A DNA stretch of 64,000 nt, taken from contig JAAELO010000631.1 of NCBI GenBank assembly GCA_024226555.1, forward strand, positions 1 to 64,000, given 5' to 3'. Both the position numbers and the translations under genes were made by a program. The notes under the pieces are model-generated. The model saw only the letters and a list, made by a program, of their open reading frames with translations, was not told the DNA's origin and did no database searches. Source of the stretch: Desulfobacterales bacterium. Its GTDB lineage: Bacteria; Desulfobacterota; Desulfobacteria; Desulfobacterales; JAAELO01. Below are positions 36,922 through 45,194 of the stretch, piece by piece. Within the stretch, counting starts at the first letter, position 1. Each line of letters begins with the position of its first letter.

Positions 36922-37956
36922 TTAGAGATTCCCGTTATTTGTTACAAGATGAGCTATATCAACAACTGTATTTAAAAACTGGCTGTCTGACTCAAATAAT
37001 CCTAAATCTTTATTGAAACATACAATTGATATCTCATCACTGTGATAACTTATATATTGGTTAATTTCGATATCCAGAAAGTTTGTCAGTTGGTTATTAT
37101 ATATATTATTATTGTAAAAATCTTTAAGTGATTCATTATCAGATTTTTTAGCCTGGAATATTTTGTTTTTAATGTTGGAATTCCCATTTAATAAGGATTT
37201 TCCTTCATGGAGGGGTATGTATTCGGATTTTACAAACATATCATCACTATTCTTATATATATAACCTCCGAGTATTCCATAGCTATCTTTTGTAGCCATA
37301 TAAACTGCTCTATAACCCTCTTGTAAAAGAATCATAGGGATTTTAGATATAATTTTATCATTTTTATTTACATTATAATTATTCTTAACATAGCTAAAAA
37401 AATCATTTATTGATGAAAGGCTGTAATCAAGGGATTTTCTGGCATTTATCTCAAACATCCACATCATAACAACATCATAATCAGATATTTTTTTCACATT
37501 TACAAAATACCACTTTTGAAGAAACTTCGAATATATTTCAAAATTCTCAGTAGTGTTTGAATTTTTAAGCTTTTCTATTCTACTAAATATAAGCCTTACA
37601 TCTTTATTCTCAAAAATGTGGTCAATAGTTTCTATTTTCTTTTTATTAAAAAGGGTCTTGGTATTTCCAGTTGATTGTATTATTTTACCATTAGAATCTA
37701 TTATAAAAACCGGATCTTTCTTAAGTTTAGGTAATTTTAAAAGTAAATTATAGTATCTGTTTCTATACTTATTAACAGTCTGAAAAATTACAAATAGTAA
37801 AAATGTAATTATAAATGGTTTGTAGTGTAATATATGAAAAGACTGGATAAGGTTAATAATAATTCCTGACAAAACTCCAAACAGATAATTGTATGGGTTT
37901 ATTAGTTCAAGCATCAGTAACTTCACGAATATCAAAATCTGTTTAATTAAATTCAT
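36922..37956 (-). CDS. Membrane-anchored sensor-like protein with a PAS-like domain
   Basis: A 344-residue protein with two N-terminal membrane segments (~20-38 and ~46-60). A PAS-like region (~82-165) begins DPVFIIDSNGKIIQSTGNTK. The C-terminal part (~190-344) could be a GAF-like fold (GYRAVYMATKDSYGILGGYI, ISIVCFNKDLGLFE). No kinase, GGDEF, EAL or methyl-accepting motif is present, so it lacks a recognisable output. The C-terminus faces the end of the TPR gene only 12 bases away. Function unknown; a sensory or anchoring role is a guess. Confidence 0.6.
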   Translation of the reverse strand: MNLIKQILIFVKLLMLELINPYNYLFGVLSGIIINLIQSFHILHYKPFIITFLLFVIFQTVNKYRNRYYNLLLKLPKLKKDPVFIIDSNGKIIQSTGNTKTLFNKKKIETIDHIFENKDVRLIFSRIEKLKNSNTTENFEIYSKFLQKWYFVNVKKISDYDVVMMWMFEINARKSLDYSLSSINDFFSYVKNNYNVNKNDKIISKIPMILLQEGYRAVYMATKDSYGILGGYIYKNSDDMFVKSEYIPLHEGKSLLNGNSNIKNKIFQAKKSDNESLKDFYNNNIYNNQLTNFLDIEINQYISYHSDEISIVCFNKDLGLFESDSQFLNTVVDIAHLVTNNGNL

Positions 37957-38307
37957 ATATCAAGTCTTTATTTAATTGGGTTTATTGGGTTAATTTCAAC
38001 GAAACATTAATGAAAACAGAACTTTTTTTCAATTAAATAATTTAAAAATTAGATTTTTTTTTTTTTTTGATTTAAAAAATTTTAAAATAAGTATATAAAT
38101 ATTTGTAATCATGATATTTTTTAAAAAATCATAAATCCACACAAATTTTAAAATAGATAAGAAACTTCGATCAGGTTTTGTTTGTTTAGTTTATAATTAT
38201 CCTTACAAAACTATTACATTTAAAAGACTCTATCTAATTGCTTCGAAATATTTATTTATGTATTATTAAAATCAAATATATAATTATTTAAAAAAAAGAA
38301 ATTAATT
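37957..38307. other. AT-rich divergent spacer before the ole cluster
   Basis: Includes a 15-base T run at 38054-38068. Promoters for the sensor-like gene (minus) and oleA (plus) must be here. No ORF or hairpin of note. Confidence 0.5.
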
Positions 38308-39360
38308 ATGAAGTATAATAATGTTTTTATTGACACAATCCAGTATGAGATTGCACCTAATTCAGTAACATCCCTTGAACTTGAAGAAAGATTAAAACCC
38401 TTTTATAAAAAATTTGGTTTTAAGCAAGGTCAGCTTGAGAGCTTAACAGGGGTTCGGGAGCGAAGGTATTGGGATGAAGTACATACAATGCATGAAGGTG
38501 CTTCAAAAGCCGGAATTAAGGCTATTGAAGCTTCAGGTATATCTCCATCCGATATTGGAATGGTTATTTATGGAGGTGTTTGTAGAGATAATCACGAGCC
38601 AGCAACAGCATGTTCAATAGCTCATACCCTTGGAGTTGATGAAGATGCTCAGGTTTACGATGTTTCTAATGCATGTATTGGAGTTTTAACTGGTGTTCTT
38701 CAGGTTGCAAATGCAATTGAGTCAGGCCAGATTAAAGCAGGATTGGTTTTGTCATGTGAATCCGCAAAACAGATTGTAGATTCTACAATTAATCTTATAA
38801 ACCAGAACATGGATCTTGAGTTTTATAAGAAAACAATTGCAACTCTTACTGGTGGTGCAGGAGCAGTAGCTGTCCTTCTAACTGCTAAAAACTTTCAAAC
38901 TAAAACACAAAGAAGGCATCAATTATTAACAAGTACCCTGAAAAATTCAGTGGAACATCACGAACTATGTAGATGGGGTCATGATAAATATGGTATGCCA
39001 ACAGAATCAAATTATGTAATGGAAACTGATGCTCAACTTGTTCTTAAATATGGTGTTGATTTAGCAATAAAAACTTTTGACAAAATGCTTAATGAACTTT
39101 CAGTTAGTAGACCAGCTCTTAATAAAGTTATTTGTCATCAGGTTGGATCTATTCACAGGGCAGCAATATTGGATGCACTTGGAATAGAAAAAAATAAAGA
39201 TTTCAATACTTTTCAATATCTTGGTAACATGGGAACTGTTTCCCTTCCAATGACTGCTCAACTTGCTGATGAATATAATTTTATACATGAAAATGACCTT
39301 GTCGGATTTCTCGGAATTGGTAGTGGTTTAAATTGTCTTATGTTAGGTGTGAAATGGTAA
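38308..39360 (+). CDS. oleA: OleA: thiolase-like acyl-CoA condensing enzyme for olefin synthesis
   Basis: A 350-residue thiolase-fold protein of the KAS-III/OleA type. The nucleophile is Cys123 in VYDVSNACIGVLTG. NHEPATACSIAHTLGV and LGNMGTVSLPMTAQLA are family blocks, with a catalytic His/Asn pair near KVICHQVG and LGNMG. OleA joins two fatty acyl-CoAs head to head into a 2-alkyl-3-ketoacid. The identity is supported by oleB, oleC and oleD following on the same strand. The stop overlaps the oleB start. Confidence 0.93.
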   Translation: MKYNNVFIDTIQYEIAPNSVTSLELEERLKPFYKKFGFKQGQLESLTGVRERRYWDEVHTMHEGASKAGIKAIEASGISPSDIGMVIYGGVCRDNHEPATACSIAHTLGVDEDAQVYDVSNACIGVLTGVLQVANAIESGQIKAGLVLSCESAKQIVDSTINLINQNMDLEFYKKTIATLTGGAGAVAVLLTAKNFQTKTQRRHQLLTSTLKNSVEHHELCRWGHDKYGMPTESNYVMETDAQLVLKYGVDLAIKTFDKMLNELSVSRPALNKVICHQVGSIHRAAILDALGIEKNKDFNTFQYLGNMGTVSLPMTAQLADEYNFIHENDLVGFLGIGSGLNCLMLGVKW

Positions 39361-40256
39361 TTGATTGTTCTGCTTTTAGTCATCTGTATCCTTACAAATC
39401 GAATTTTCTAAAACTTAAAAACGGATTAAATCTTCATTATGTGGATGAAGGTAAAGGTTCTCCTGTTTTTATGATACATGGAAACCCAACGTGGTCTTTT
39501 TATTACAGGTCACTTGTTGAGGAATTAAAAAATAATTTTCGAACTATAGCTGTTGATCATATAGGTTGTGGCTTGTCTGACAAACCATCAACTAATGAAT
39601 ACGGTTTTGATCTTGAATCAAGAGTTAGTGATTTCAAAGAGCTTGTTGATAAAACCTGCCCTGATGAAAAAATATCCCTTGTTGTTCATGATTGGGGTGG
39701 AATGATAGGAGTTGTATATGCCCTTCAAAACCTTGAGAAAATAGATAAAATTATAGTTACAAACACTTCTGGTTTTTTCCCTCCAGGAACTAAAAATCTT
39801 CCAGTTCGTTTATGGTTATTAAAATATATTAGCCTTTTTGCTACACCTGCAGTTCTATTGTTCAATCTTTTCTCATGGGCTGCAACATTTATGGCACCCC
39901 ATAAAAAACTTGGAAAAAATGTTAAAAAGGGACTTGTCGCACCTCATAATAACATTAGAAACAGAATATCCACGCTTAAATTTGTTCAGGATATACCTTT
40001 AAAACCTTCTGATAAAAGTTATGACCTTGTTAAATTTGCAGATGATAATCTGAAAAAACTTTTGGAAAAAGATATGATAGTTATTTGGGGAGAGCATGAC
40101 TTTGTTTTCGACAATGATTATTATAATGAATGGATAAACCGATTTCCAAAAGTAAAATCCTATTTTTTTAAAGATGCTGGTCACTATCTTTTTGAGGATA
40201 TTCCTGAAAAAATTAACCCCATTATAAAAGATTTTTTGATATCTGATGTTAAATAG
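39354..40256 (+). CDS. oleB: OleB: alpha/beta-hydrolase beta-lactone decarboxylase
   Basis: A 300-residue protein of the haloalkane-dehalogenase-like alpha/beta-hydrolase family. HGNPTWSFYYRSLVEEL carries the oxyanion hole, VVHDWGGMIGV the nucleophile Asp113, VIWGEHDFVFD the acid and DAGHYLFED the His. In olefin clusters OleB decarboxylates the cis-beta-lactone made by OleC to give the alkene. The ATG at 39354 overlaps the oleA stop as ATGGTAA and has AGGTG five bases ahead; an in-frame earlier codon at 39333 is less likely. It is separate from oleC, not fused as in some phyla. Confidence 0.92.
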   Translation: MVIDCSAFSHLYPYKSNFLKLKNGLNLHYVDEGKGSPVFMIHGNPTWSFYYRSLVEELKNNFRTIAVDHIGCGLSDKPSTNEYGFDLESRVSDFKELVDKTCPDEKISLVVHDWGGMIGVVYALQNLEKIDKIIVTNTSGFFPPGTKNLPVRLWLLKYISLFATPAVLLFNLFSWAATFMAPHKKLGKNVKKGLVAPHNNIRNRISTLKFVQDIPLKPSDKSYDLVKFADDNLKKLLEKDMIVIWGEHDFVFDNDYYNEWINRFPKVKSYFFKDAGHYLFEDIPEKINPIIKDFLISDVK

Positions 40257-40330
40257 TGTTATTAGTAGTTAGTTTCTAATTTATTTGAAACAAATTCTTA
40301 ATAACTAATACTTAACAAAGATTAAAAAAG

Positions 40331-40921
40331 ATGATCGAAGAAACCACAGCAGAAGAAGAAAAACCTAAAAGAAAAGATATTATAGGAATAATAATTAAGG
40401 TTTTAATTTATTCTATTATTTTATCTGTTATCTCTGTAGCTGCTTATTTTGGATTCAAATATTATAAGAGCACTGGAGAAAAGTATTCTGAGAAGACTTT
40501 AATTAATGTTAAATCCAATGAAAGTAAGCTTAAATTTTCGTTCGATAATTTAAGAAAAGTTTATAAAGGTATTATAAAAATAGATAAAGAGATTGTATTA
40601 ATTGATGAAGAGATAGAAAGAATTAATAAAATCGAAACGGATTATCCAAATCAAAAAAAGATAACAGCAGCTGAGAAGAAAATCTGGAAAAAAGTTAAAA
40701 AGAAGCTTATAAAAGTACTCGCTAAGGTTGAGCAAACTCTAGAAATCATATTTGTAACTTACAAGGTTAATCCTGAAAAAGGGATGAAAATCATTAATAA
40801 GAATAATGGAAATCTTGAAAATATGATAAATGAGGTATTAGTATTTTCAAATGAACAAACTGCGACCTTAAAACTAAATAAAGAACAAACCTTTTTTGAA
40901 AAGATTAAAAATATTTTCTAA
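40331..40921 (+). CDS. Membrane-anchored coiled-coil-like protein inside the ole cluster
   Basis: A 196-residue protein with a charged cytoplasmic N-terminus (~1-20), one membrane helix (~21-44, IIIKVLIYSIILSVISVAAY) and a long lysine/glutamate-rich helical domain. No family recognised. It lies between oleB and oleC, and its stop codon overlaps the oleC start by one base (TAATG), so it is coupled to oleC translation. OleB, OleC and OleD are known to assemble into large complexes. A membrane anchor or scaffold for them is one possible role, by context only. Confidence 0.7.
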   Translation: MIEETTAEEEKPKRKDIIGIIIKVLIYSIILSVISVAAYFGFKYYKSTGEKYSEKTLINVKSNESKLKFSFDNLRKVYKGIIKIDKEIVLIDEEIERINKIETDYPNQKKITAAEKKIWKKVKKKLIKVLAKVEQTLEIIFVTYKVNPEKGMKIINKNNGNLENMINEVLVFSNEQTATLKLNKEQTFFEKIKNIF

Positions 40922-42570
40922 TGAAAACTAATATATCGAATATTTCATATCTGCTTAGGGAATCAGTAAAAAGAAATCCATTTAAAAGAGCTGTTGTCTA
41001 TCCATCAGGAACCGATAATAAAAATCGAATTCAATACTCTCATATTACATTTAAACAACTTGATGAGGATTCTGATAAAGTTGCCAGTGGGTTAAAAAAC
41101 GCCGGTATTAAAAGAGGGACCAAAACAATTTTTATGGTAACTCCTGGTATTGAATTTTTTACAGTTACATTTGCTCTTTTTAAAATAGGAGCCGTTCCTG
41201 TGATGGTTGATCCTGGAATGGGAATCAAAAGAATGCTTTCATGCCTTAAACAAAGTAAGGCTTCAGCATTTATTGGTATTCCTAAAGCTCATATATTAAG
41301 GACATTATTCAAAAAACCATTTAGTACAGTAGAAACATTTGTAACTGTGGGAAAAAAATATTTCTGGGGTGGTCATTCATATGATAATTTTATAAATACT
41401 GATCATACACCATTTGAAATTGAAAATACTGATTTTGATGAAATGGCAGCAATACTCTTTACAACTGGAAGTACCGGGCCTGCTAAAGGTGTTGTATATA
41501 CCCATGGAAACTTCATTTCACAGATTAATAATATTCAGTCTCACTTTAAAATATCTGATGATGAGATTGATCTTCCAACTTTCCCACTATTTGCACTTTT
41601 CGATCCGGCATTAGGAATGACTGCAATAATTCCAGATATGGATCCAACTAAACCTGCATTTGTTAATCCTTTAAAAATAATTGAAGCTATACACAATCAG
41701 GGTGTTACAAATATGTTTGCATCTCCGGCACTTTTAAACAGAGTCGGCGGATTTGGAAAAGAAAACAATGTAAAACTACCCTCTTTAAGACGTGTCGTAT
41801 CAGCAGGAGCTCCAGTTTCTCCATCTAATATTGAACAATTTAAGGTTATGTTAAGTAATGAATGTGAAATTCACACTCCTTATGGAGCTACAGAGGCTGT
41901 TCCTATTCTTTCAATTTCAAGTAATGAAATTTTATCTGAAACAAAATCCAAATCTGAAATAGGCTATGGAAATTGCGTGGGAAGACCAATTGAACCTGTT
42001 GAAATTAAACTAATTGGAGTAACTGATGATCCAATTGATATTTGGAATGATAATCTTGAGGTTCCAGTTGGTGAAATAGGTGAAATTACTGTCAAAGGAC
42101 CACTTGTTACAAAAAAATACTATGAAAATGAGAAAGCCGATCTGTATGCAAAAATCCCGAATGGTGATTCATTCTGGCATAGAATGGGTGATTTAGGTTG
42201 GAAAGATGAAAAAAATCGTATTTGGTTCTGTGGAAGAAAAAATCACAGAGTTGTTACTGAATATGGAGATTTATACTCTGTTTGCTGTGAAGCAGTATTC
42301 AACAACCATCCTCTTGTTAATAGGAGTGCATTGGTTGGAATTGGTGAAAAAGGCTACATGAGACCTGTAATATGCATAGAACTAAAAGAAAAAAAGGATA
42401 TTAATCTTGACAAATGCAGGGATGATTTACTTTACATAGCCAAAGATAATGAACTTACAAAAAAAATTGAGGATCTTCTATTTCACGATTCATTCCCTGT
42501 TGATATAAGGCATAATTCGAAAATATTCAGAGAAATATTAGCTATCTGGGCAGATAAAAAATTACAATAA
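40921..42570 (+). CDS. oleC: OleC: AMP-dependent beta-lactone synthetase
   Basis: A 549-residue ANL-superfamily enzyme. P-loop TTGSTGPAKGVVYTHGNF, the TPYGATEAVPILSIS motif, the GDLGWKDEKNRIWFCGRK block with the ribose Asp, and a C-terminal lysine region HNSKIFREILAIW. The GATEAVP sequence and total length fit OleC, which adenylates 2-alkyl-3-hydroxy acids and closes the beta-lactone. Cytoplasmic, with no signal. The start overlaps the preceding small gene. Confidence 0.93.
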   Translation: MKTNISNISYLLRESVKRNPFKRAVVYPSGTDNKNRIQYSHITFKQLDEDSDKVASGLKNAGIKRGTKTIFMVTPGIEFFTVTFALFKIGAVPVMVDPGMGIKRMLSCLKQSKASAFIGIPKAHILRTLFKKPFSTVETFVTVGKKYFWGGHSYDNFINTDHTPFEIENTDFDEMAAILFTTGSTGPAKGVVYTHGNFISQINNIQSHFKISDDEIDLPTFPLFALFDPALGMTAIIPDMDPTKPAFVNPLKIIEAIHNQGVTNMFASPALLNRVGGFGKENNVKLPSLRRVVSAGAPVSPSNIEQFKVMLSNECEIHTPYGATEAVPILSISSNEILSETKSKSEIGYGNCVGRPIEPVEIKLIGVTDDPIDIWNDNLEVPVGEIGEITVKGPLVTKKYYENEKADLYAKIPNGDSFWHRMGDLGWKDEKNRIWFCGRKNHRVVTEYGDLYSVCCEAVFNNHPLVNRSALVGIGEKGYMRPVICIELKEKKDINLDKCRDDLLYIAKDNELTKKIEDLLFHDSFPVDIRHNSKIFREILAIWADKKLQ

Positions 42571-42586
42571 AAAGCAGGTGATAAAT

Positions 42587-43582
42587 TTGAAAAAAGCTCT
42601 TGTAACAGGTGGTGGTGGTTTTTTAGGCTTTGCCATTGTAAAACAACTTATTGAAAAAAAATATTCTGTCAGGAGCATCTCAAGAAGTCACTATAAAAAA
42701 CTGGATGAAATTGGTGTTGAGCAAATTATAGGAGACATTTCAATTCCTTATGATGCAGAAAAAGCAGTTCAAGGAATGGATATAGTATTTCACGTTGCTG
42801 CTAAACCAGGAATATGGGGCAAGTACGAAGAATACTATAATATAAATTATATTGGTACTAAAAATATTGCAGATTTTTCACTAAAGCATAATGTAAAAGA
42901 GTTTATCTATACAAGCTCACCCAGCGTTATTTTTGATGGAAATGATATGGAAAATGTGGATGAAAGCGTTCCATACCCAGTTGAATTTCATACTCACTAT
43001 CCTAAAACAAAGGCTCTTGCTGAAAAGTACATTCAGGAAATTACTAAAAAGGGGCTTAAGACTATAACATTGAGACCACATCTAATTTGGGGACCAGATG
43101 ATAATCATCTGGTTCCAAGAATCATTAAAAAAGCAAAAAGATTAAAAAAAATTGGTTATGAAAAGAAATTGGTTGATACAATTTATATAGATAATGCAGC
43201 CGATGCTCATATTCTTGCAGCAGAAAAACTTTCAGAAAATATAGATCTGTCTGGTAAAATATATTTTATTAGCCAGGATGAGCCAATTTATACATGGGAT
43301 ATGATAGATAGAATTCTCGAATCCGCTGGAAAACCAAAAATTAAAGGTACTGTTTCTGTTTCTGCAGCATATTATGTTGGAGCTTTTCTTGAATTTATTT
43401 TTAAAATATTTTTTATAAAATCTGAACCTCCAATGACAAGATTTGTGGCAAAAGAGTTATCCACATCACACTATTTTGATATTAGTGCGGTAAAAACAGA
43501 TCTTGGTTTCAAACCAAATATTTCAATTACCAAAGGTTTAAAGATTCTAAAGGATCATCTTAAGGGAACCTCTATTGATTAG
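42587..43582 (+). CDS. oleD: OleD: NAD(P)H-dependent 2-alkyl-3-ketoacid reductase
   Basis: A 331-residue extended short-chain dehydrogenase. NAD(P) loop VTGGGGFLGFAIVKQL, DIVFHVAAKPGIWG, YTSSPSVIFDG and the catalytic YPKTKALAEKYI (Tyr-x-x-x-Lys). It reduces the OleA product. The TTG at 42587 is preferred over the GTG at 42578 because AGGTGA at 42576-42581 then has proper spacing and the Rossmann strand starts at once. The last seven codons (from 43562) and the TAG stop lie in the left end of a MITE-like element, so the native C-terminus was probably different. Confidence 0.92.
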   Translation: MKKALVTGGGGFLGFAIVKQLIEKKYSVRSISRSHYKKLDEIGVEQIIGDISIPYDAEKAVQGMDIVFHVAAKPGIWGKYEEYYNINYIGTKNIADFSLKHNVKEFIYTSSPSVIFDGNDMENVDESVPYPVEFHTHYPKTKALAEKYIQEITKKGLKTITLRPHLIWGPDDNHLVPRIIKKAKRLKKIGYEKKLVDTIYIDNAADAHILAAEKLSENIDLSGKIYFISQDEPIYTWDMIDRILESAGKPKIKGTVSVSAAYYVGAFLEFIFKIFFIKSEPPMTRFVAKELSTSHYFDISAVKTDLGFKPNISITKGLKILKDHLKGTSID

Positions 43583-43739
43583 AATTTTTGATGAAAAACA
43601 GATTATAAAAGCTTTAGTTTTATAAAATCTCTGCATAACAAAAAACAACGTTGATTCGTTTATAAAAAAGGTTTCATTTTATAAAGTTTACAGTTTTATT
43701 TTGGTTATAAAGATGAAAGATCAGTTATTAGAGATTCCT
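43564..43739 (+). repeat. MITE-like element, copy 3
   Basis: It begins GGGAACCTCTATTGATTAG inside the end of oleD and ends CAGTTATTAGAGATTCC just before the convergent DHH-CBS gene. It contains the conserved TTATAAAAGCTTTAGTTTTA and TTTATAAAGTTTACAGTTTT segments. Confidence 0.75.
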
Positions 43740-43746
43740 TTAAAAA

Positions 43747-45039
43747 TCAATCTATTGTTTCGTAATAGTATTTCATTGCAGTGGTCCTTGAAATAACACC
43801 GATCAATACATCATTTTCGATCACCGGTAATCTTCCAATATCATTTTTTATCATAATTTTTGCAGCTTCGGATGGTGTGCTCGTTTGATCAATTGATATT
43901 ATATCTTTAGTCATAAAAGCTTTTACAGGTGAATTCATTTGTGATTGTTTACGAACTCTTTTAAAATCGAAAATTGATATTACACCTACTATTTTGTTAT
44001 CTTCCATTACAGTAAAACCTGTGCTTCCCCTATCGCGCAAAAGTTTGGCAAAATCCTGCATGGATGTGTTCGGAGATATTGTTTCCGGTTCAGTAATCAG
44101 ATCTTTCAGATCAACAGAAGAGCTGGATTTCGAAAGAATGTTTTCTGTTATCATCTTCTCTACCTGATCTGATTCCACATCCTTTATCATTGCAGATCCG
44201 GCACCGGGATGACCACCACCACCGAATTTTTTTAAGATACTACCGATATTAATTTCATCAGACTTACTTCTACCTATAACTATACATTTATTTTTTTTAA
44301 CATCTTTGAAAATACCGAACACTACATCAGCATCAATTATCTCTCGATACATATTTAAAACAACTGATAATCCTTCTACGTGTCCGGAAATATCAATTTT
44401 AGCAAAACTAACGTCAGAACCAGCCATATAAATTTTTTCTGACTTACTAAGCATCTCAAATAGAGCTTCTTTTTGTTCCTTACCATATGCCTGTTTAATA
44501 AATGTAGTCAGAATATTCAGATCTGCATTGTTTTCTAAAAGAAAAGCTGCAGTATAGGCATCTTCAGGTGTTGTTGATGTGAAAGTGAGATTACCTGTAT
44601 CTTCATATAGACCCATTAGGAAAAGGGTCGCCTGAAAGGGTGATATCTGTTTGTTTTGCTTTTTTAATTCTCTAACCAAAAGAGTTATACAAGCTCCCTT
44701 TTCTTCTTTACAGAAGGTTCCATTAGGGATTATATCACCACCTTTGTGATGGTCCCATAGATCGATTTCAATGTCTTCTTTTTCTTTTAGATTGCCAATT
44801 TTACTTAATCTTGACCAGTTATTTGTATCAACTACAATAACCTTTTTAATTTTATCGATATTAATCTCTTTGGAAGAGTGGATTTTAAAAATTTCCTTAT
44901 GCAGTGATAAAAAATCCTTAACATTAGGATTAACGGATTTGTGTAATACCGGGATTGCATCCGGATATAGAATAGTTGCTGCTATAACAGATGCCAGAGC
45001 ATCAAAATCAGTGTTACTATGTGTTGTTATTATTTCCAT
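43747..45039 (-). CDS. DHH-family phosphoesterase with tandem CBS domains
   Basis: A 430-residue protein. DHH domain at ~1-200 with THSNTDFDALAS, the VVDTN motif and WDHHKGGD. DHHA1 domain at ~210-300 ending in FGGGGHPGAGSAMI. Two CBS modules at ~310-425 (STGFTVMEDNKIVGVISIFD, IGRLPVIENDVLIGVISR). This is the N-terminal half of the long DHH-CBS-nucleotidyltransferase (CCA/poly(A)) proteins of several phyla, but it stops before the nucleotidyltransferase. Likely a Mn-dependent oligonucleotide or cyclic-dinucleotide phosphodiesterase gated by an adenylate ligand. Substrate unknown. Confidence 0.88.
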   Translation of the reverse strand: MEIITTHSNTDFDALASVIAATILYPDAIPVLHKSVNPNVKDFLSLHKEIFKIHSSKEINIDKIKKVIVVDTNNWSRLSKIGNLKEKEDIEIDLWDHHKGGDIIPNGTFCKEEKGACITLLVRELKKQNKQISPFQATLFLMGLYEDTGNLTFTSTTPEDAYTAAFLLENNADLNILTTFIKQAYGKEQKEALFEMLSKSEKIYMAGSDVSFAKIDISGHVEGLSVVLNMYREIIDADVVFGIFKDVKKNKCIVIGRSKSDEINIGSILKKFGGGGHPGAGSAMIKDVESDQVEKMITENILSKSSSSVDLKDLITEPETISPNTSMQDFAKLLRDRGSTGFTVMEDNKIVGVISIFDFKRVRKQSQMNSPVKAFMTKDIISIDQTSTPSEAAKIMIKNDIGRLPVIENDVLIGVISRTTAMKYYYETID

Positions 45040-45194
45040 TTAATTGCAAATCCTTTATTTTTTATTCTCTATCTAAAAATAACATACAAATCTGTTAAAG
45101 AAAATCCCGGGCCCTTATTTTATAATAGAGGAAAAGAATTCAAGTTACTATCTATCTGTTATTTAACAACATAATAGTACACTAATCTTTTTAG

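Noticed and set aside
36588..37016. A 142-codon frame rich in Leu/Lys/Arg across the tandem repeat
   Set aside because: It is the +2 reading of the 27-bp PKKAAKKAA array; its regularity is a by-product of the repeat.
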